64,000 bases of DNA from Granulicella sp. (GCA_025408425.1 JANXYX010000016.1:87435-151434), one strand, 5' to 3'. Shown: positions 8,515 through 17,076, counted from the stretch's first letter. Made by a program: numbers and translations. Notes: generated by a model from the letters alone, not told the origin.

Positions 8515-9375
8515 TCAGCGTCCGTGCGACGGATCAGCCGACTCCGCAACGCTCAAATCCAGATGCACTCCCGCCAGTTCCGGAGCGTAGCAGTTCCCAT
8601 CCGCCGCATAGGTCTTCGCACACGCCGCCGTAATCTCCGGCCGCCGCGGAGACTGCGCATACTGCCAAACTGTAGCCTCCGGAGTCCCACTCGCCTCCAG
8701 CTTTGGTGCCTGCATCCTGCACCCATTCGAGGGCGGACACGCATCCTGATACACCCACACCGCAATCTTCCCGCGGAAATACCCGCGAGTCTCTCGCTCC
8801 CGAATGTCCTGCGCCGTCGTAATCGTCTTGCCCCCGCCCTCGCTCACCGGTTGGCCGCTGCAATATAGTCCAGGCTGGTACCCTCCGTCCGCCACCCGCT
8901 CCATCCAGCCCTTGATGTACCCGGCCTGATCCTCCGTCAACCGGCCACCCTCCTCCTGGTCCAGAAACACAATCGTTCGAGCCGGAAAGCCTTCGCGCCG
9001 GGCGGCAGCGACGGCGTCCGTACCATCTTTCTGCCCCAGCGCCACCGCCGTCCCATGCATCGAGGCCCGTGTCGCCTTAATATCCGCCTCCTCTCTACCA
9101 TTCGCCAGCACCGCAAACCCAAATCCATGCCGTATCAAGATCTCGCGCTTGCCGCTCCATGTGTTCGTCTTCTCCCCCGGCGGATTTGTCAGCCAATATC
9201 CAGCAAACGAGAACTCCTTACGCAGTACATCCAGCGCCATATCCCCCGGATAGTCGTTCCGGTCAAACCCCACAAATCCGCGCCTCTGCTGAGCAACACT
9301 CACCAGGCTCAAAGCAAGTACTGCCACACCGCTAACCCACCACCGCGCAGATATTTTCCAATTCATCCAGTGCAC
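8515..9375 (-). CDS. Secreted DUF1906 glycoside-hydrolase-like TIM-barrel protein
   Basis: A 286-aa protein with a signal peptide (WWVSGVAVLALSLVSVAQQ). The mature part begins with GFVGFDRNDYPG and contains TIVFLDQEEGG, GYQPGLYCSG, KIAVWVYQD and a final HLDLSVAES. This is the layout of the DUF1906 (Rv2525c-like) glycoside-hydrolase-like family, related to GH25 lysozyme-type barrels: an early Asp after beta-1, an acidic pair on the FLDxE strand and a final DL(S/N) strand. Probable extracytoplasmic role in cell-wall processing is an inference. It is divergent from yfiT with a 59-bp shared promoter region. Confidence 0.75.
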   Translation of the reverse strand: MHWMNWKISARWWVSGVAVLALSLVSVAQQRRGFVGFDRNDYPGDMALDVLRKEFSFAGYWLTNPPGEKTNTWSGKREILIRHGFGFAVLANGREEADIKATRASMHGTAVALGQKDGTDAVAAARREGFPARTIVFLDQEEGGRLTEDQAGYIKGWMERVADGGYQPGLYCSGQPVSEGGGKTITTAQDIRERETRGYFRGKIAVWVYQDACPPSNGCRMQAPKLEASGTPEATVWQYAQSPRRPEITAACAKTYAADGNCYAPELAGVHLDLSVAESADPSHGR

Positions 9376-9434
9376 CTTATAACCTGATGCTAATTCCTGT
9401 GCTAACTTTGCTTTCCAGAGTCTAAAGGAACGAC

Positions 9435-9968
9435 ATGCCGCCCTCTGCTATCGACCCGCGTTACCCAATCGGCAAATTTGCCAGGCCTGAAGCCATCTCC
9501 ACGGACGATCGGCTTGGCGCCATCGCCACCTTGGCCGACCTTCCCAGCGAACTCCGCAACGCCATCAAGGGCCTGGCCTACGCTCAGCTCAACACACCCT
9601 ATCGCGACGGCGGCTGGACTCTCCGCCAGGTCGTCCACCACCTCGCCGACAGCCACATGAACGCCTTCATCCGCGTCCGCCTCGCCCTCACCGAGGACTG
9701 GCCAACCATCAAGCCCTACAACGAGGCCGCCTGGGCCACCCTCCACGACTGCACCTCCCCCGTAGAGTGGTCCCTCGAAATTCTCGAAAGCCTCCACGCT
9801 CGTTGGGTCATCTTGCTCCAGTCCCTCGACGACACCCAGTGGCAGCGCGGTTTCCGCCACCCCGAAAATGGCCCCCAGACCGTCGAACTTGCCACACTCA
9901 TTTACGCTTGGCACTCCCGCCACCACGTCGCCCACATCACCCACCTCCGCGCCAAACAGCACTGGTAG
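9435..9968 (+). CDS. YfiT/BstA-type DinB metal-dependent transferase
   Basis: A 177-aa DinB-superfamily four-helix protein of the YfiT subgroup. The three metal-ligand histidines of this family fit VVHHLADSH in the second helix and WHSRHHVAHI near the C-terminus; YRDGGWTLRQ and LHARWVILLQ are further YfiT hallmarks. In Bacillus the relatives transfer bacillithiol to electrophiles; whether this organism makes bacillithiol cannot be seen here. The ATG follows AAAGGAACGAC. It is followed after 4 bases by the PD-(D/E)XK-type gene, so the two are cotranscribed. Confidence 0.88.
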   Translation: MPPSAIDPRYPIGKFARPEAISTDDRLGAIATLADLPSELRNAIKGLAYAQLNTPYRDGGWTLRQVVHHLADSHMNAFIRVRLALTEDWPTIKPYNEAAWATLHDCTSPVEWSLEILESLHARWVILLQSLDDTQWQRGFRHPENGPQTVELATLIYAWHSRHHVAHITHLRAKQHW

Positions 9969-9972
9969 CTTA

Positions 9973-11598
9973 ATGAGCCTTTCCCCTCCGCCCCGAGCGT
10001 CTTCCGCGGAAACCCCACCACTCCCCGAAGCAATCGCCACCGCACTCGAAGCCTTCCTGGCCGAGAACCCTCGCGCCCTCCTCCTCGAAGACGGCAAACC
10101 CCTCTTCGACCTCCGTACCGCCAAATACTCCCTCGCCACCGAGCACGGCCGCTGCACCCTCCACCTCTGGTCTGAAGACCGCAACCTCGTCCGCCGCATC
10201 ACCGCCACCACCCTCCGCGCCGGAGTCCTCCGCCTCACCACCCTCCGCTTCGGCCAGACCAAACCTCAAACCCTCGAACTCACCCCCGATCAGGACCGCC
10301 GAACCCCCTCCACCCGCGAAGCCACCCGCACCAAATACCTCCGCATCCTCGATCGTGTCCTCCAGCGAGAGTTCCCCGACTGGAAGCCCGAAGCCTTCCG
10401 CACCGCCATGGACCTTGAAAAATCCTTCGGCCCCGCTTACGCCCGAGGCTCCCTCGTCCAGGGTCAAAAAGCCTGGGCTGTTATCGCCGTCAACGACGAA
10501 GAATCCCCCTCCATCATCGACGGCATCCTTACCCTCGGCATCCTCTGGCTCCACCACTGCCGCGAATCCGGCAACGGCCGTCGTCTCTATCAGGGCCTCA
10601 AAATCATCGTCCCCCGCGGCACTGCCACCCTCACCCTATCCCGCCTCGCATGGCTCAACCCCGCCGCCGCCAAGTGGGAACTCTATGAACTCAACCAATC
10701 CACCGAAGAACTCGAGCAGCGTGAAGCCGCAGACCATGGCAACCTCACCACCCGCCTCATCCACGCCCCCAATCAAAGATCCGCTCAAGAACGCTTCGCC
10801 GAAGCCACCGCCCGCGTCCTCGCACTCGTCCCCGCTGCCGCACTCGATCAAGTCGAACAAAAGCTCCGCTCCGGCGCCGAACTAGCCTTCCTCCTCCACG
10901 GCCTGGAGTTCGCCCGTATCCGAACCGGCTTCTCTGGCAACTCCTTCAACCACTCTCTCGAAATCACCTTCGGCGCCGGAGCCAACGAAACCCCGCTCAC
11001 CGACGACAACGCCTCCGACCTCCGCGAACTCGTCTCTCGCCTCTTCAGCCGCCGCACCGCCACCGGAGACAAACGCGACCCCCTCTACCGCACCCAGCCC
11101 GAGCGCTGGCTCGAATCCCTCCTCCGCCGCCACATCCAGTCCATCGATCCCCACCTCGACCCCGCCCACGTCTACACCCAGGTCCCCGCCTTCGCCGCCG
11201 CCGACCGCGGCATGCTCGACCTCCTCGCCATCACCTCCGACGGCCGCCTCGCCGTCATCGAGCTCAAGGCCGAAGAAGACCTCCACCTCGCCCTCCAAGG
11301 CCTCGACTACTGGATCCGCGTCCGCCACCACCACCTCGAGACCGCCGACTCCGCCACCGGCCCCACCTTCGGCCTCAACGAGTTCCAACGCCACGGCTAC
11401 TTCCCAGCCACACGCCTCTCCCCCGACCCACCCCGCCTCTACCTCGCCGCCCCCGCCCTCCGCATCCACCCCGCCACCGAAACCATCCTCCGCTACCTCT
11501 CCCCCCGCGTCGACTGGACCCTCCTGGCCCTCGACGAACGCTGGCGCAAACAAGTCAAAGTAGTATGGCGAAAACGATCCCGAGAACAGAATCCTTAG
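9973..11598 (+). CDS. Unknown protein with a C-terminal PD-(D/E)XK nuclease-type domain
   Basis: A 541-aa protein of no family I recognise. The start chosen is the ATG four bases after the yfiT stop; the open frame extends 35 codons upstream inside yfiT but without support. The C-terminal third carries a complete-looking PD-(D/E)XK core: Glu381 in a helix (RWLESLLRR), Asp416 (GMLDLLAI), Glu430-x-Lys432 (AVIELKAEED) and Gln442 followed by LDYW, the spacing seen in NucS/RecB-like nucleases. The N-terminal 350 residues have no recognised motif, contain no membrane segment, and are rich in Leu, Arg and Glu. Possible role in DNA or RNA metabolism is inferred only from this fold. Confidence 0.75.
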   Translation: MSLSPPPRASSAETPPLPEAIATALEAFLAENPRALLLEDGKPLFDLRTAKYSLATEHGRCTLHLWSEDRNLVRRITATTLRAGVLRLTTLRFGQTKPQTLELTPDQDRRTPSTREATRTKYLRILDRVLQREFPDWKPEAFRTAMDLEKSFGPAYARGSLVQGQKAWAVIAVNDEESPSIIDGILTLGILWLHHCRESGNGRRLYQGLKIIVPRGTATLTLSRLAWLNPAAAKWELYELNQSTEELEQREAADHGNLTTRLIHAPNQRSAQERFAEATARVLALVPAAALDQVEQKLRSGAELAFLLHGLEFARIRTGFSGNSFNHSLEITFGAGANETPLTDDNASDLRELVSRLFSRRTATGDKRDPLYRTQPERWLESLLRRHIQSIDPHLDPAHVYTQVPAFAAADRGMLDLLAITSDGRLAVIELKAEEDLHLALQGLDYWIRVRHHHLETADSATGPTFGLNEFQRHGYFPATRLSPDPPRLYLAAPALRIHPATETILRYLSPRVDWTLLALDERWRKQVKVVWRKRSREQNP

Positions 11599-11608
11599 CC
11601 TCGCGCAG

Positions 11609-12259
11609 TTATTTCTTGCCCTCTCCAAGAGCCTCGCGCATCGCATTCATGCTCGTGTCCACGTTGAACCACAGCTCCTGATCTTTGCCCTCCCGATCTT
11701 TAATCTTCAAGAGGTCGAACGAGTGACCGTCGACGTTCATCAGCGACTGTGAGGAAGGAAGCCCTATACCCAGCACTACGTTGAGTAGGAAATATTCCTC
11801 ACCTTCGTCCACCACAAAGTAGGCGGTCTTGCTGGACTTTCCATCGCCAGATGTGAGGATGGATTGAACAAAGGCGTCCACGACCTTACGCTCAAACGCC
11901 GCATCTTGAGGTCTCCCCATCTTCTGCAATGCAATCATTGCCAGCAGGTGTCCTTCGGGCTCTGCCATATTGTGGTTTTTGATCTGATCGGCGCTTTTGA
12001 GCGCCGCTTGAACGTCGCCATCCTTCATCTGCTGCATGAAACGATTGCGAACGGGATGCCAATCGAAGTCGCCAGCAGCACCGCAGGACACAGCCGCGAG
12101 GCGATATTCTTTCCAGTCAAAGAGAAGATCTCCGCTCCGGACTTTCTTCGTGTCCTCATCGAAGATCTTGCGCGCTGCGCCGTTGTCCAGCGCAAAGGCG
12201 GTTGTCGCCATTCCTAACCACACTGCCAAGCCAAACAAAAGACGCATCGGTTGCTCCAT
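11609..12259 (-). CDS. Secreted DUF4919-like protein
   Basis: A 216-aa protein with a short signal peptide (MRLLFGLAVWLGMATTAFA; the Met at 12247 may be the true start). The mature part contains SGDLLFDWKEYRLAA, a tetratricopeptide-like middle and the C-terminal FVVDEGEEYFLLNVVLGI and DLLKIKDREGKDQELWFNVD, a pattern I associate with DUF4919. Two cysteines are absent from typical lipobox positions, so it is probably periplasmic and soluble. It converges with the PD-(D/E)XK gene, only 10 bases apart. Function unknown. Confidence 0.65.
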   Translation of the reverse strand: MEQPMRLLFGLAVWLGMATTAFALDNGAARKIFDEDTKKVRSGDLLFDWKEYRLAAVSCGAAGDFDWHPVRNRFMQQMKDGDVQAALKSADQIKNHNMAEPEGHLLAMIALQKMGRPQDAAFERKVVDAFVQSILTSGDGKSSKTAYFVVDEGEEYFLLNVVLGIGLPSSQSLMNVDGHSFDLLKIKDREGKDQELWFNVDTSMNAMREALGEGKK

Positions 12260-12326
12260 GAACTAAGGATGCGACATGTTTGCAGACGCAGTGCTGTGAG
12301 TCAACAGATGCGACTGATCACTGATC

Positions 12327-13598
12327 TTAGTAGCAACCCAGAGGCTCGAGGCTCTCAAGCGGATCTGCCGGCTCGCCCTCGATGCGTTCTGCCTTCTCCG
12401 CAAAGAACCCCTCCACCGCATCCAGCACCAGCCCGCCATTCTTGGCCTCGAAGATCTGCTTCCGCAGCCCCCCGCCCCCTGGAACGCCATGCGTAAACCA
12501 GCTTGCAAACTGCTTCATCTTCCCCACGCAATCCCGGTTCCTGGCCTCCCGCGCCAACTGCCCCGCCGCCGTCAACGCCGCAGCCCTCGCAGCCTCCGCC
12601 GCTTCCTCCAGCGCAATCTCATCCACCAGCATCTCGAAGTAAGTCTTGATCATCCGGTACCGGTCCTGATCGGTAGGCAGGTCATACACCCCAACACCAG
12701 TGGCCTCCTTCGAAGCCGTGTACTGCGCAATCTGCCGAAAGATCCAAGGATTACTCGGTGCCGCTCGCCCAATCATCACCGCATCGCAGTGCGTCGCATC
12801 CACCATCGCGGCAGCGTCCTCAGGCGTGCGAATGTCGCCGTTCCCAATCACCGGAATCCCGACCGCATCCTTCACCGCGGCAATGTACTCCCACCGAGCC
12901 TGTCCCGTGTACCCATCCTCGCGAGTCCGCGCATGCAACGCCACCGCGTTCAGCCCGCAGTCCTCGGCCATCTTCGCCAACTCGACACAAACAATGTTCG
13001 AGTCGTTCCAACCCATCCTGAACTTCACGGTGAAGGGAATCGACACCGCCGCCCGCACCGACTTGAAGATCGTCTCAATCAGCGGCAGATCCCGCAGCAA
13101 TCCAGAGCCGCCATTGCACGCAACCACCCGCTTCGCAGGACAACCGAGGTTCAAGTCCACGAGGTCAAAACCCGCATCCTCCACTATCCGAGCCGAATCA
13201 GCCAGCGTCTCCGGATTCGATCCAAACAGCTGCGCCGAGATCGGATGCTCGTCGTCGTAGTACGTCAGATACCGCTTCCGCTTCGTCTCCCGCATCCGCG
13301 ACAGCCCATCCGCCGAAGTGAACTCCGTCATAATCAGCCCGCAACCCGACTGCTGATTCGAAGTAGCCTGCTCCACATCGCCTTCCGCATTCGCCCCCGC
13401 AGCAGAAAACTGGCTTGCATTCTTGATGAACCGTCGAAACACGGTATCCGTCACTCCCGCCATCGGCGCCAGCACCGTCGCCGGAGCAATCCGCACGTTG
13501 CCGATCGTGAACTCCGCCGGCACCCGCGTATGCTCAGGCATCGCATGGTCCACCGGGTCGTCCCAGCGCTTCTGTTCGAGGGTGTATCGCTTCTTCAT
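12327..13598 (-). CDS. dusB: tRNA-dihydrouridine synthase B
   Basis: A 423-aa FMN-dependent enzyme reducing uridine in the tRNA D-loop. Motifs: VLAPMAGVTDTVFRR, SAQLFGSNP, LNLGCPAKRV with the catalytic Cys, VKFRMGW, HARTREDGYTG, GNGDI and MIGRAAPSNPW. Compared with ordinary DusB (~330 aa) it has an extra ~25 residues directly after FRRFIKN (a Gln/Ala/Asn-rich stretch before CGLIMTEF), a longer N-terminus, and ~40 residues at the C-terminus. The upstream bases of the first ATG (13598) are almost pure T/A with no ribosome binding site, so translation may start at Met20 (13541). Confidence 0.93.
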   Translation of the reverse strand: MKKRYTLEQKRWDDPVDHAMPEHTRVPAEFTIGNVRIAPATVLAPMAGVTDTVFRRFIKNASQFSAAGANAEGDVEQATSNQQSGCGLIMTEFTSADGLSRMRETKRKRYLTYYDDEHPISAQLFGSNPETLADSARIVEDAGFDLVDLNLGCPAKRVVACNGGSGLLRDLPLIETIFKSVRAAVSIPFTVKFRMGWNDSNIVCVELAKMAEDCGLNAVALHARTREDGYTGQARWEYIAAVKDAVGIPVIGNGDIRTPEDAAAMVDATHCDAVMIGRAAPSNPWIFRQIAQYTASKEATGVGVYDLPTDQDRYRMIKTYFEMLVDEIALEEAAEAARAAALTAAGQLAREARNRDCVGKMKQFASWFTHGVPGGGGLRKQIFEAKNGGLVLDAVEGFFAEKAERIEGEPADPLESLEPLGCY

Positions 13599-13650
13599 AA
13601 AGAAAAATAAACAAAAAATTTCTAGTTTTTCGCGCCTTCAGCCCTTGCAC

Positions 13651-13679
13651 AAAAGGCCCCCGCACTGGCGGAGGCCCTT
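13651..13679 (-). terminator. Rho-independent terminator of rpmE
   Basis: On the minus strand AAGGGCCTCCGC pairs with GCGGGGGCCTTTT around a CAGT loop (one wobble pair), followed by T-rich sequence. It lies 27 bases downstream of the rpmE stop and separates it from dusB. Confidence 0.75.
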
Positions 13680-13705
13680 CGAGTAGTGGTTTGGGTTCCG
13701 CTTGA

Positions 13706-13957
13706 TTAGTTGACGGTCTCGGTCTTGGCTGCAGTCTCTGCTTTGCCGGCGTCCGACTTGGCAAACTTGCGGCGGAAGCGCTCGACGCGGCCTGCCGTGT
13801 CGATCAACTTCTGCTTGCCAGTAAAGAACGGGTGGCAGGAAGCGCAGATTTCGAGCAAAATGTCGCCCTTATGGGTGGAATGCGTCGAAAAATTCGTGCC
13901 GCACGCGCACTTCACCATAATGTCGTTGTACTGGGGGTGAATACCTTCTTTTGGCAT
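13706..13957 (-). CDS. rpmE: 50S ribosomal protein L31, zinc type
   Basis: An 83-aa ribosomal protein beginning [13 protein letters not shown]. It has four zinc-ligand cysteines (C17-x-C19 and C38-x2-C41), so it is the zinc-containing form, followed by [23 protein letters not shown] typical of L31. A ~15-residue Ala/Lys/Thr-rich tail ([17 protein letters not shown] region) goes beyond the usual ~70 residues. AAGGA lies upstream of the ATG, and a terminator follows the gene. Confidence 0.97.
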   Translation of the reverse strand: MPKEGIHPQYNDIMVKCACGTNFSTHSTHKGDILLEICASCHPFFTGKQKLIDTAGRVERFRRKFAKSDAGKAETAAKTETVN

Positions 13958-14191
13958 CTAAAATATCCTTATCTAACTGAAGCAAATAGTGTTAATGCCC
14001 TCGTTGGCTCGCGGATCGCTTGCAACGGTTCAACTCACGTCACATCGAATTACCTATCGCGCCGCCGGTCGTGCTCCGGGTCAGGAAGCATTGAGGCACT
14101 TTCCTCAGTTTAGCTTGGATTCCCACACAGGGCAATTGGATTCATCTCCTGCCATACTGAATAGCAACCGAAACTAGGAATCAGGAACGTA

Positions 14192-14986
14192 ATGCAAGAG
14201 ACTTGCCCCATATGCGGAGGCTCAGGTCTGCGGATCGTCGAGCAGCCCAGCCAGGATGGTTTGACCCAGCGCTTCGCCCAGCCCTGCGTCTGCCGCGTAG
14301 AACGCCGCGCAGCCCGGATGCTGGATCAAGCTCGCATCCCGCGCCGCTACGAACTCTGCTCTCTCGATAGCTACGAGACGGTGCACAAAACCGCCAACCC
14401 AAGCATCGCCAAAGCCCTGCGCATGTCCCGCAAATTCGCCGAAGGCTACCCAGTCGAAACCGCAGGCAAGGGACTACTCTTTACCGGGTCCAGCGGCCTC
14501 GGCAAGACCCACCTCTCCGTCAGCATCCTCAAAACCCTCATCGCGGAGCGTGGAGCGACAGGCGTCTTCTGGGAGCACAAAGAACTCCTCGACGAACTCC
14601 GCTCTATCTACAGCCTCCGCACTGCGGGCGCCGAGGGCCGACTCCTCAAGTCCGTCATCACCTGCGACATACTCGTCCTCGACGACCTTGGCGACATAAC
14701 CCCCAGCGACTGGTCCTGGGACACCACATCCTACATCCTCAACAGCCGCTACAACGAGAACCTGTCCACCATCATCACCACCAACCTCGCTAATGAGACC
14801 CGAGCGTCGTCGACTTCCGGAGAGCCCTTCGACAAATTCGCCGAGGCCCGCCGCGCCGTAACTCGAGAAACCCTCGGTGACCGCATCGGCGAACGCATGC
14901 GCTCCCGCCTTCAGGAAATGTGTGTCGTAGTCGAAATGCAGGGGGAAGACTTCCGCCAGCGCGTCAAACGAGCCAGCTTCGCTTAG
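14192..14986 (+). CDS. DnaC/IstB-like AAA+ ATPase
   Basis: A 264-aa protein. Residues 1-40 have a Cys pair CPIC and a second pair CVC, a probable zinc finger as in helicase-loader relatives. The ATPase has a Walker A motif (GSSGLGKTHL), Walker B (ILVLDDLGD), a sensor-like ITTN and a C-terminal RIGERMRSRLQEM. This resembles DnaC/DnaI helicase loaders and IstB proteins. There is no istA transposase, no inverted repeat and no other phage gene nearby, so I favour a chromosomal helicase-loader-like protein. ATG follows AGGAACGTA. Confidence 0.85.
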   Translation: MQETCPICGGSGLRIVEQPSQDGLTQRFAQPCVCRVERRAARMLDQARIPRRYELCSLDSYETVHKTANPSIAKALRMSRKFAEGYPVETAGKGLLFTGSSGLGKTHLSVSILKTLIAERGATGVFWEHKELLDELRSIYSLRTAGAEGRLLKSVITCDILVLDDLGDITPSDWSWDTTSYILNSRYNENLSTIITTNLANETRASSTSGEPFDKFAEARRAVTRETLGDRIGERMRSRLQEMCVVVEMQGEDFRQRVKRASFA

Positions 14987-15017
14987 AAGCGCGAGTGCCT
15001 TGGCTCAGCCGGCCTGC

Positions 15018-15176
15018 CTAAACCACCGTAGCCAGCAGGAAGATGACTGCCGTCATCGTGGCGATACGGTAGACCACTTCAGCAGTAGTCGGGTGCCCTG
15101 CAGCGCACGTCTCGTTGCCCGCCACATTACCTTGGATCATCGAGGCTGCCGTCCCGTTATGTCTTTGGCTCATCAT
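15018..15176 (-). CDS. Small 52-aa membrane protein
   Basis: Short gene starting with tandem ATG codons; GGAG lies six bases before the first one, a well-placed ribosome binding site. The product starts MMSQRHNG, has a short polar N-terminal half and ends in a single hydrophobic helix (VVYRIATMTAVIFLLATVV), so it is predicted as a tail-anchored inner-membrane protein. It converges with the DnaC-like gene (31 bases apart). No homologue recognised; coding status rests on start site, length and membrane segment. Confidence 0.5.
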   Translation of the reverse strand: MMSQRHNGTAASMIQGNVAGNETCAAGHPTTAEVVYRIATMTAVIFLLATVV

Positions 15177-15374
15177 GATGATCTCCTGCGGCTGAAAATT
15201 CTTCCTACACCTGTGTTAACGGCATCATGACTCAATTGGTTCTGTTCGTTTGTGAATTTAACTTAAGTTTTTGCTCGGAATCAGAGCGGGTTCACAGTGT
15301 GTGATGCTTAAGTCCGCTCGGCGGTTACGAGCGCAGCAGAAAACAGTTCGATCCGAGGTATAAAATCCCGAGTA

Positions 15375-15938
15375 ATGAGCGATCCAACACAGTCCGGGGA
15401 TACCCCCCAACAACACCCAACCGACGAAGTTGCCCTCTTCGCCCCTGCGCCGCCTGATCGCGGTAGCTCGCCCGTCGCCGTCTGGGTTGTCGCTGGCTTG
15501 GTTGTTCTCGCGATCGTCGCTGGTCTTATCGTTGCCGGTCGCAAAGGGACGACTGCGCCCCTCAACAGCATCCAGCCACTCGCGCCTTACTCTGCAACGT
15601 TGCCCCTCTCGAAACTTGCCATGAGCGAGTCCACCAGCCTCTCCGGAGGCAAGTCCACCTTTATCGATGGCCACGTTCAGAACACCGGCTCCCAGACCGT
15701 CACCGGTGTCACAGTCCAAGTACTCTTTCGCAACGACGTCGAGATGCCGCCCCAGGTCGAAACCTTGCCACTCACCCTCATCCGCACCCGGGAGCCCTAT
15801 ATCGACACTCAACCCATCAGCGCGACTCCCCTCAAGCCAGGCGATGAGCGGGAGTTCCGCCTGATCTTCGAAACCCTACCCACTAACTGGAATATGCAGA
15901 TGCCAGAGATCCATGTCATTCACGTTGAGACAAGGTAA
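15375..15938 (+). CDS. DUF2393-like single-pass membrane protein
   Basis: A 187-aa protein: ~33 polar residues, one transmembrane helix (SPVAVWVVAGLVVLAIVAGL), then an exported beta-rich domain with GHVQNTGSQTVTGVTVQVLF, which resembles the DUF2393/FxLYD-like fold. The sequence TPLKPGDEREFRLIFETLP fits the same domain. No catalytic residues visible. It stands alone between the small membrane gene and the OmpA-like gene. TATAAAAT lies about 20 bases before the ATG. Confidence 0.6.
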   Translation: MSDPTQSGDTPQQHPTDEVALFAPAPPDRGSSPVAVWVVAGLVVLAIVAGLIVAGRKGTTAPLNSIQPLAPYSATLPLSKLAMSESTSLSGGKSTFIDGHVQNTGSQTVTGVTVQVLFRNDVEMPPQVETLPLTLIRTREPYIDTQPISATPLKPGDEREFRLIFETLPTNWNMQMPEIHVIHVETR

Positions 15939-16082
15939 CTCGATCATTTTCAATGGTATCGGCAAATGTTACGCGGTCGCTAGTAGAAATTTCTTAGCTT
16001 GCTGCTACAGTTGCCTTCGGAAATACCCCCGGCGATCTTGCTAACCTAATCATTACAGGCAACTTATAATCATGCTTTGAGT

Positions 16083-16099
16083 TTGGCACGTGGCTTGCA
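16083..16099 (+). promoter_or_regulatory. Sigma-54 (RpoN) promoter of the OmpA-like gene
   Basis: The sequence TTGGCACGTGGCTTGCA matches the -24/-12 consensus (TTGGCACG-N4-TTGCA). GG at 16085-16086 and GC at 16097-16098 are separated by exactly 10 bases. A start point near 16110 would give a ~55-base leader before the ATG at 16165. Confidence 0.7.
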
Positions 16100-16164
16100 G
16101 TAGTCATAGCGTGTGAAGTTATGCACGAACCGGCAAAGTGTCCAGTTCAGGAGCTAAAACAATC

Positions 16165-17076
16165 ATGTCTAAGTCAAAAAATGCACTTGGTCTTTCCGTA
16201 TTTCTTCTGGGTAGCGCAATGGGCGTCTCCGCGCTAGCTCAGTCGAGTGCTTCTGCCAGCCAGCCCACACAGACATCTGATTCAGCCGCTGCAGCAAGCT
16301 CAGTGAGCCAGCAAGATAAAGGCGGCGTCTATGCCACCGGTAAGCCTCTTGAGATGCAGTCCAAAGAAGGCTTCTGGGGACACGTAAATCCCCTCGCCCG
16401 CAAGAAGTGGGTAAAGAGGCAGATCGATCCGATCAAGGATCGCACCAACGAGCTCGATCAGCTCCAGGCGAAGAATGCCAACGATATCCGCGACGTAGAC
16501 TCCCGTGCGCAGGCTGGCATCAACCATGCAATGACAGCAGCCCAATTGGCGGACCAGCATGCGTTGGATGCAGCGAATCGCGCCAACTCTGCTCAGACTC
16601 TGGCCGGGACAGCAAGCACCCGCACCGACGCACTTAACGGCACTGTTAGCAACCTCGACCAGTATCAGGCCGTAACCTCCACCTCGGTGCCATTCGCCGC
16701 AGGGCACACAGCACTTGGCAAAGCAGGCAAGTCCGATCTGGATGATGTCGCCGCCAAGCTCGCAGGCGAAAAGGGCTACATCATCGAAGTACAGGGTTAC
16801 AGCCGCGCAGGTGTCCAAACCTCGCAGGCGATGGCAGACGCGGTTGTTCGCTACCTCGTAACTGAGCACCAGGTTCCTGTCTATCGCATCTACCGCACCG
16901 GTCTCGGCAAGAACACCGCCAAAACGGAGGATGGTGAGAAGGCCCTCGTCAACGGAGTCCGCGTAACCCTCCTTCACAACAGCTTGGCGTCGATGAGCAC
17001 GACCGCTTCGAATAGCGGTTCATACACGCCCGCAACTTCCGGTCCCACCGGAGTAAGTGCACCACCGGCTAACTAG
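16165..17076 (+). CDS. OmpA-family protein with degenerate peptidoglycan-binding motif
   Basis: A 303-aa exported protein; the ATG at 16165 is preferred over a GTG 27 bases upstream because CAGGAG precedes it and the signal peptide (MSKSKNALGLSVFLLGSAMG) then starts properly. Residues ~80-160 form an Ala/Asp/Gln-rich coiled-coil-like segment, and the C-terminal ~110 residues follow the OmpA-like fold (VPFAAGHTALG, EVQGYSRAG, YRIYRTGLG). The Asp of the canonical GYTD and the Arg of LSxxRA, which bind diaminopimelate in OmpA, are replaced (GYSR, SQAMADAVV). It is preceded by a sigma-54-type promoter and followed by a strong terminator, so it is a single-gene unit. Confidence 0.75.
   Translation: MSKSKNALGLSVFLLGSAMGVSALAQSSASASQPTQTSDSAAAASSVSQQDKGGVYATGKPLEMQSKEGFWGHVNPLARKKWVKRQIDPIKDRTNELDQLQAKNANDIRDVDSRAQAGINHAMTAAQLADQHALDAANRANSAQTLAGTASTRTDALNGTVSNLDQYQAVTSTSVPFAAGHTALGKAGKSDLDDVAAKLAGEKGYIIEVQGYSRAGVQTSQAMADAVVRYLVTEHQVPVYRIYRTGLGKNTAKTEDGEKALVNGVRVTLLHNSLASMSTTASNSGSYTPATSGPTGVSAPPAN

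Noticed and set aside
10882..11646. 254-codon minus-strand frame across the PD-(D/E)XK gene
   Set aside because: Low-complexity Gly/Glu/Val sequence typical of GC-rich antisense; no start signal.
13989..14177. 62-codon frame between rpmE and the DnaC-like gene
   Set aside because: No ribosome binding site and no recognisable sequence; the region is the divergent promoter area.
14192..14986. DnaC/IstB-like gene as part of an IS21-type insertion sequence
   Set aside because: No istA transposase, terminal inverted repeats or target duplication nearby, and the N-terminal Cys pairs fit a helicase-loader-like protein.
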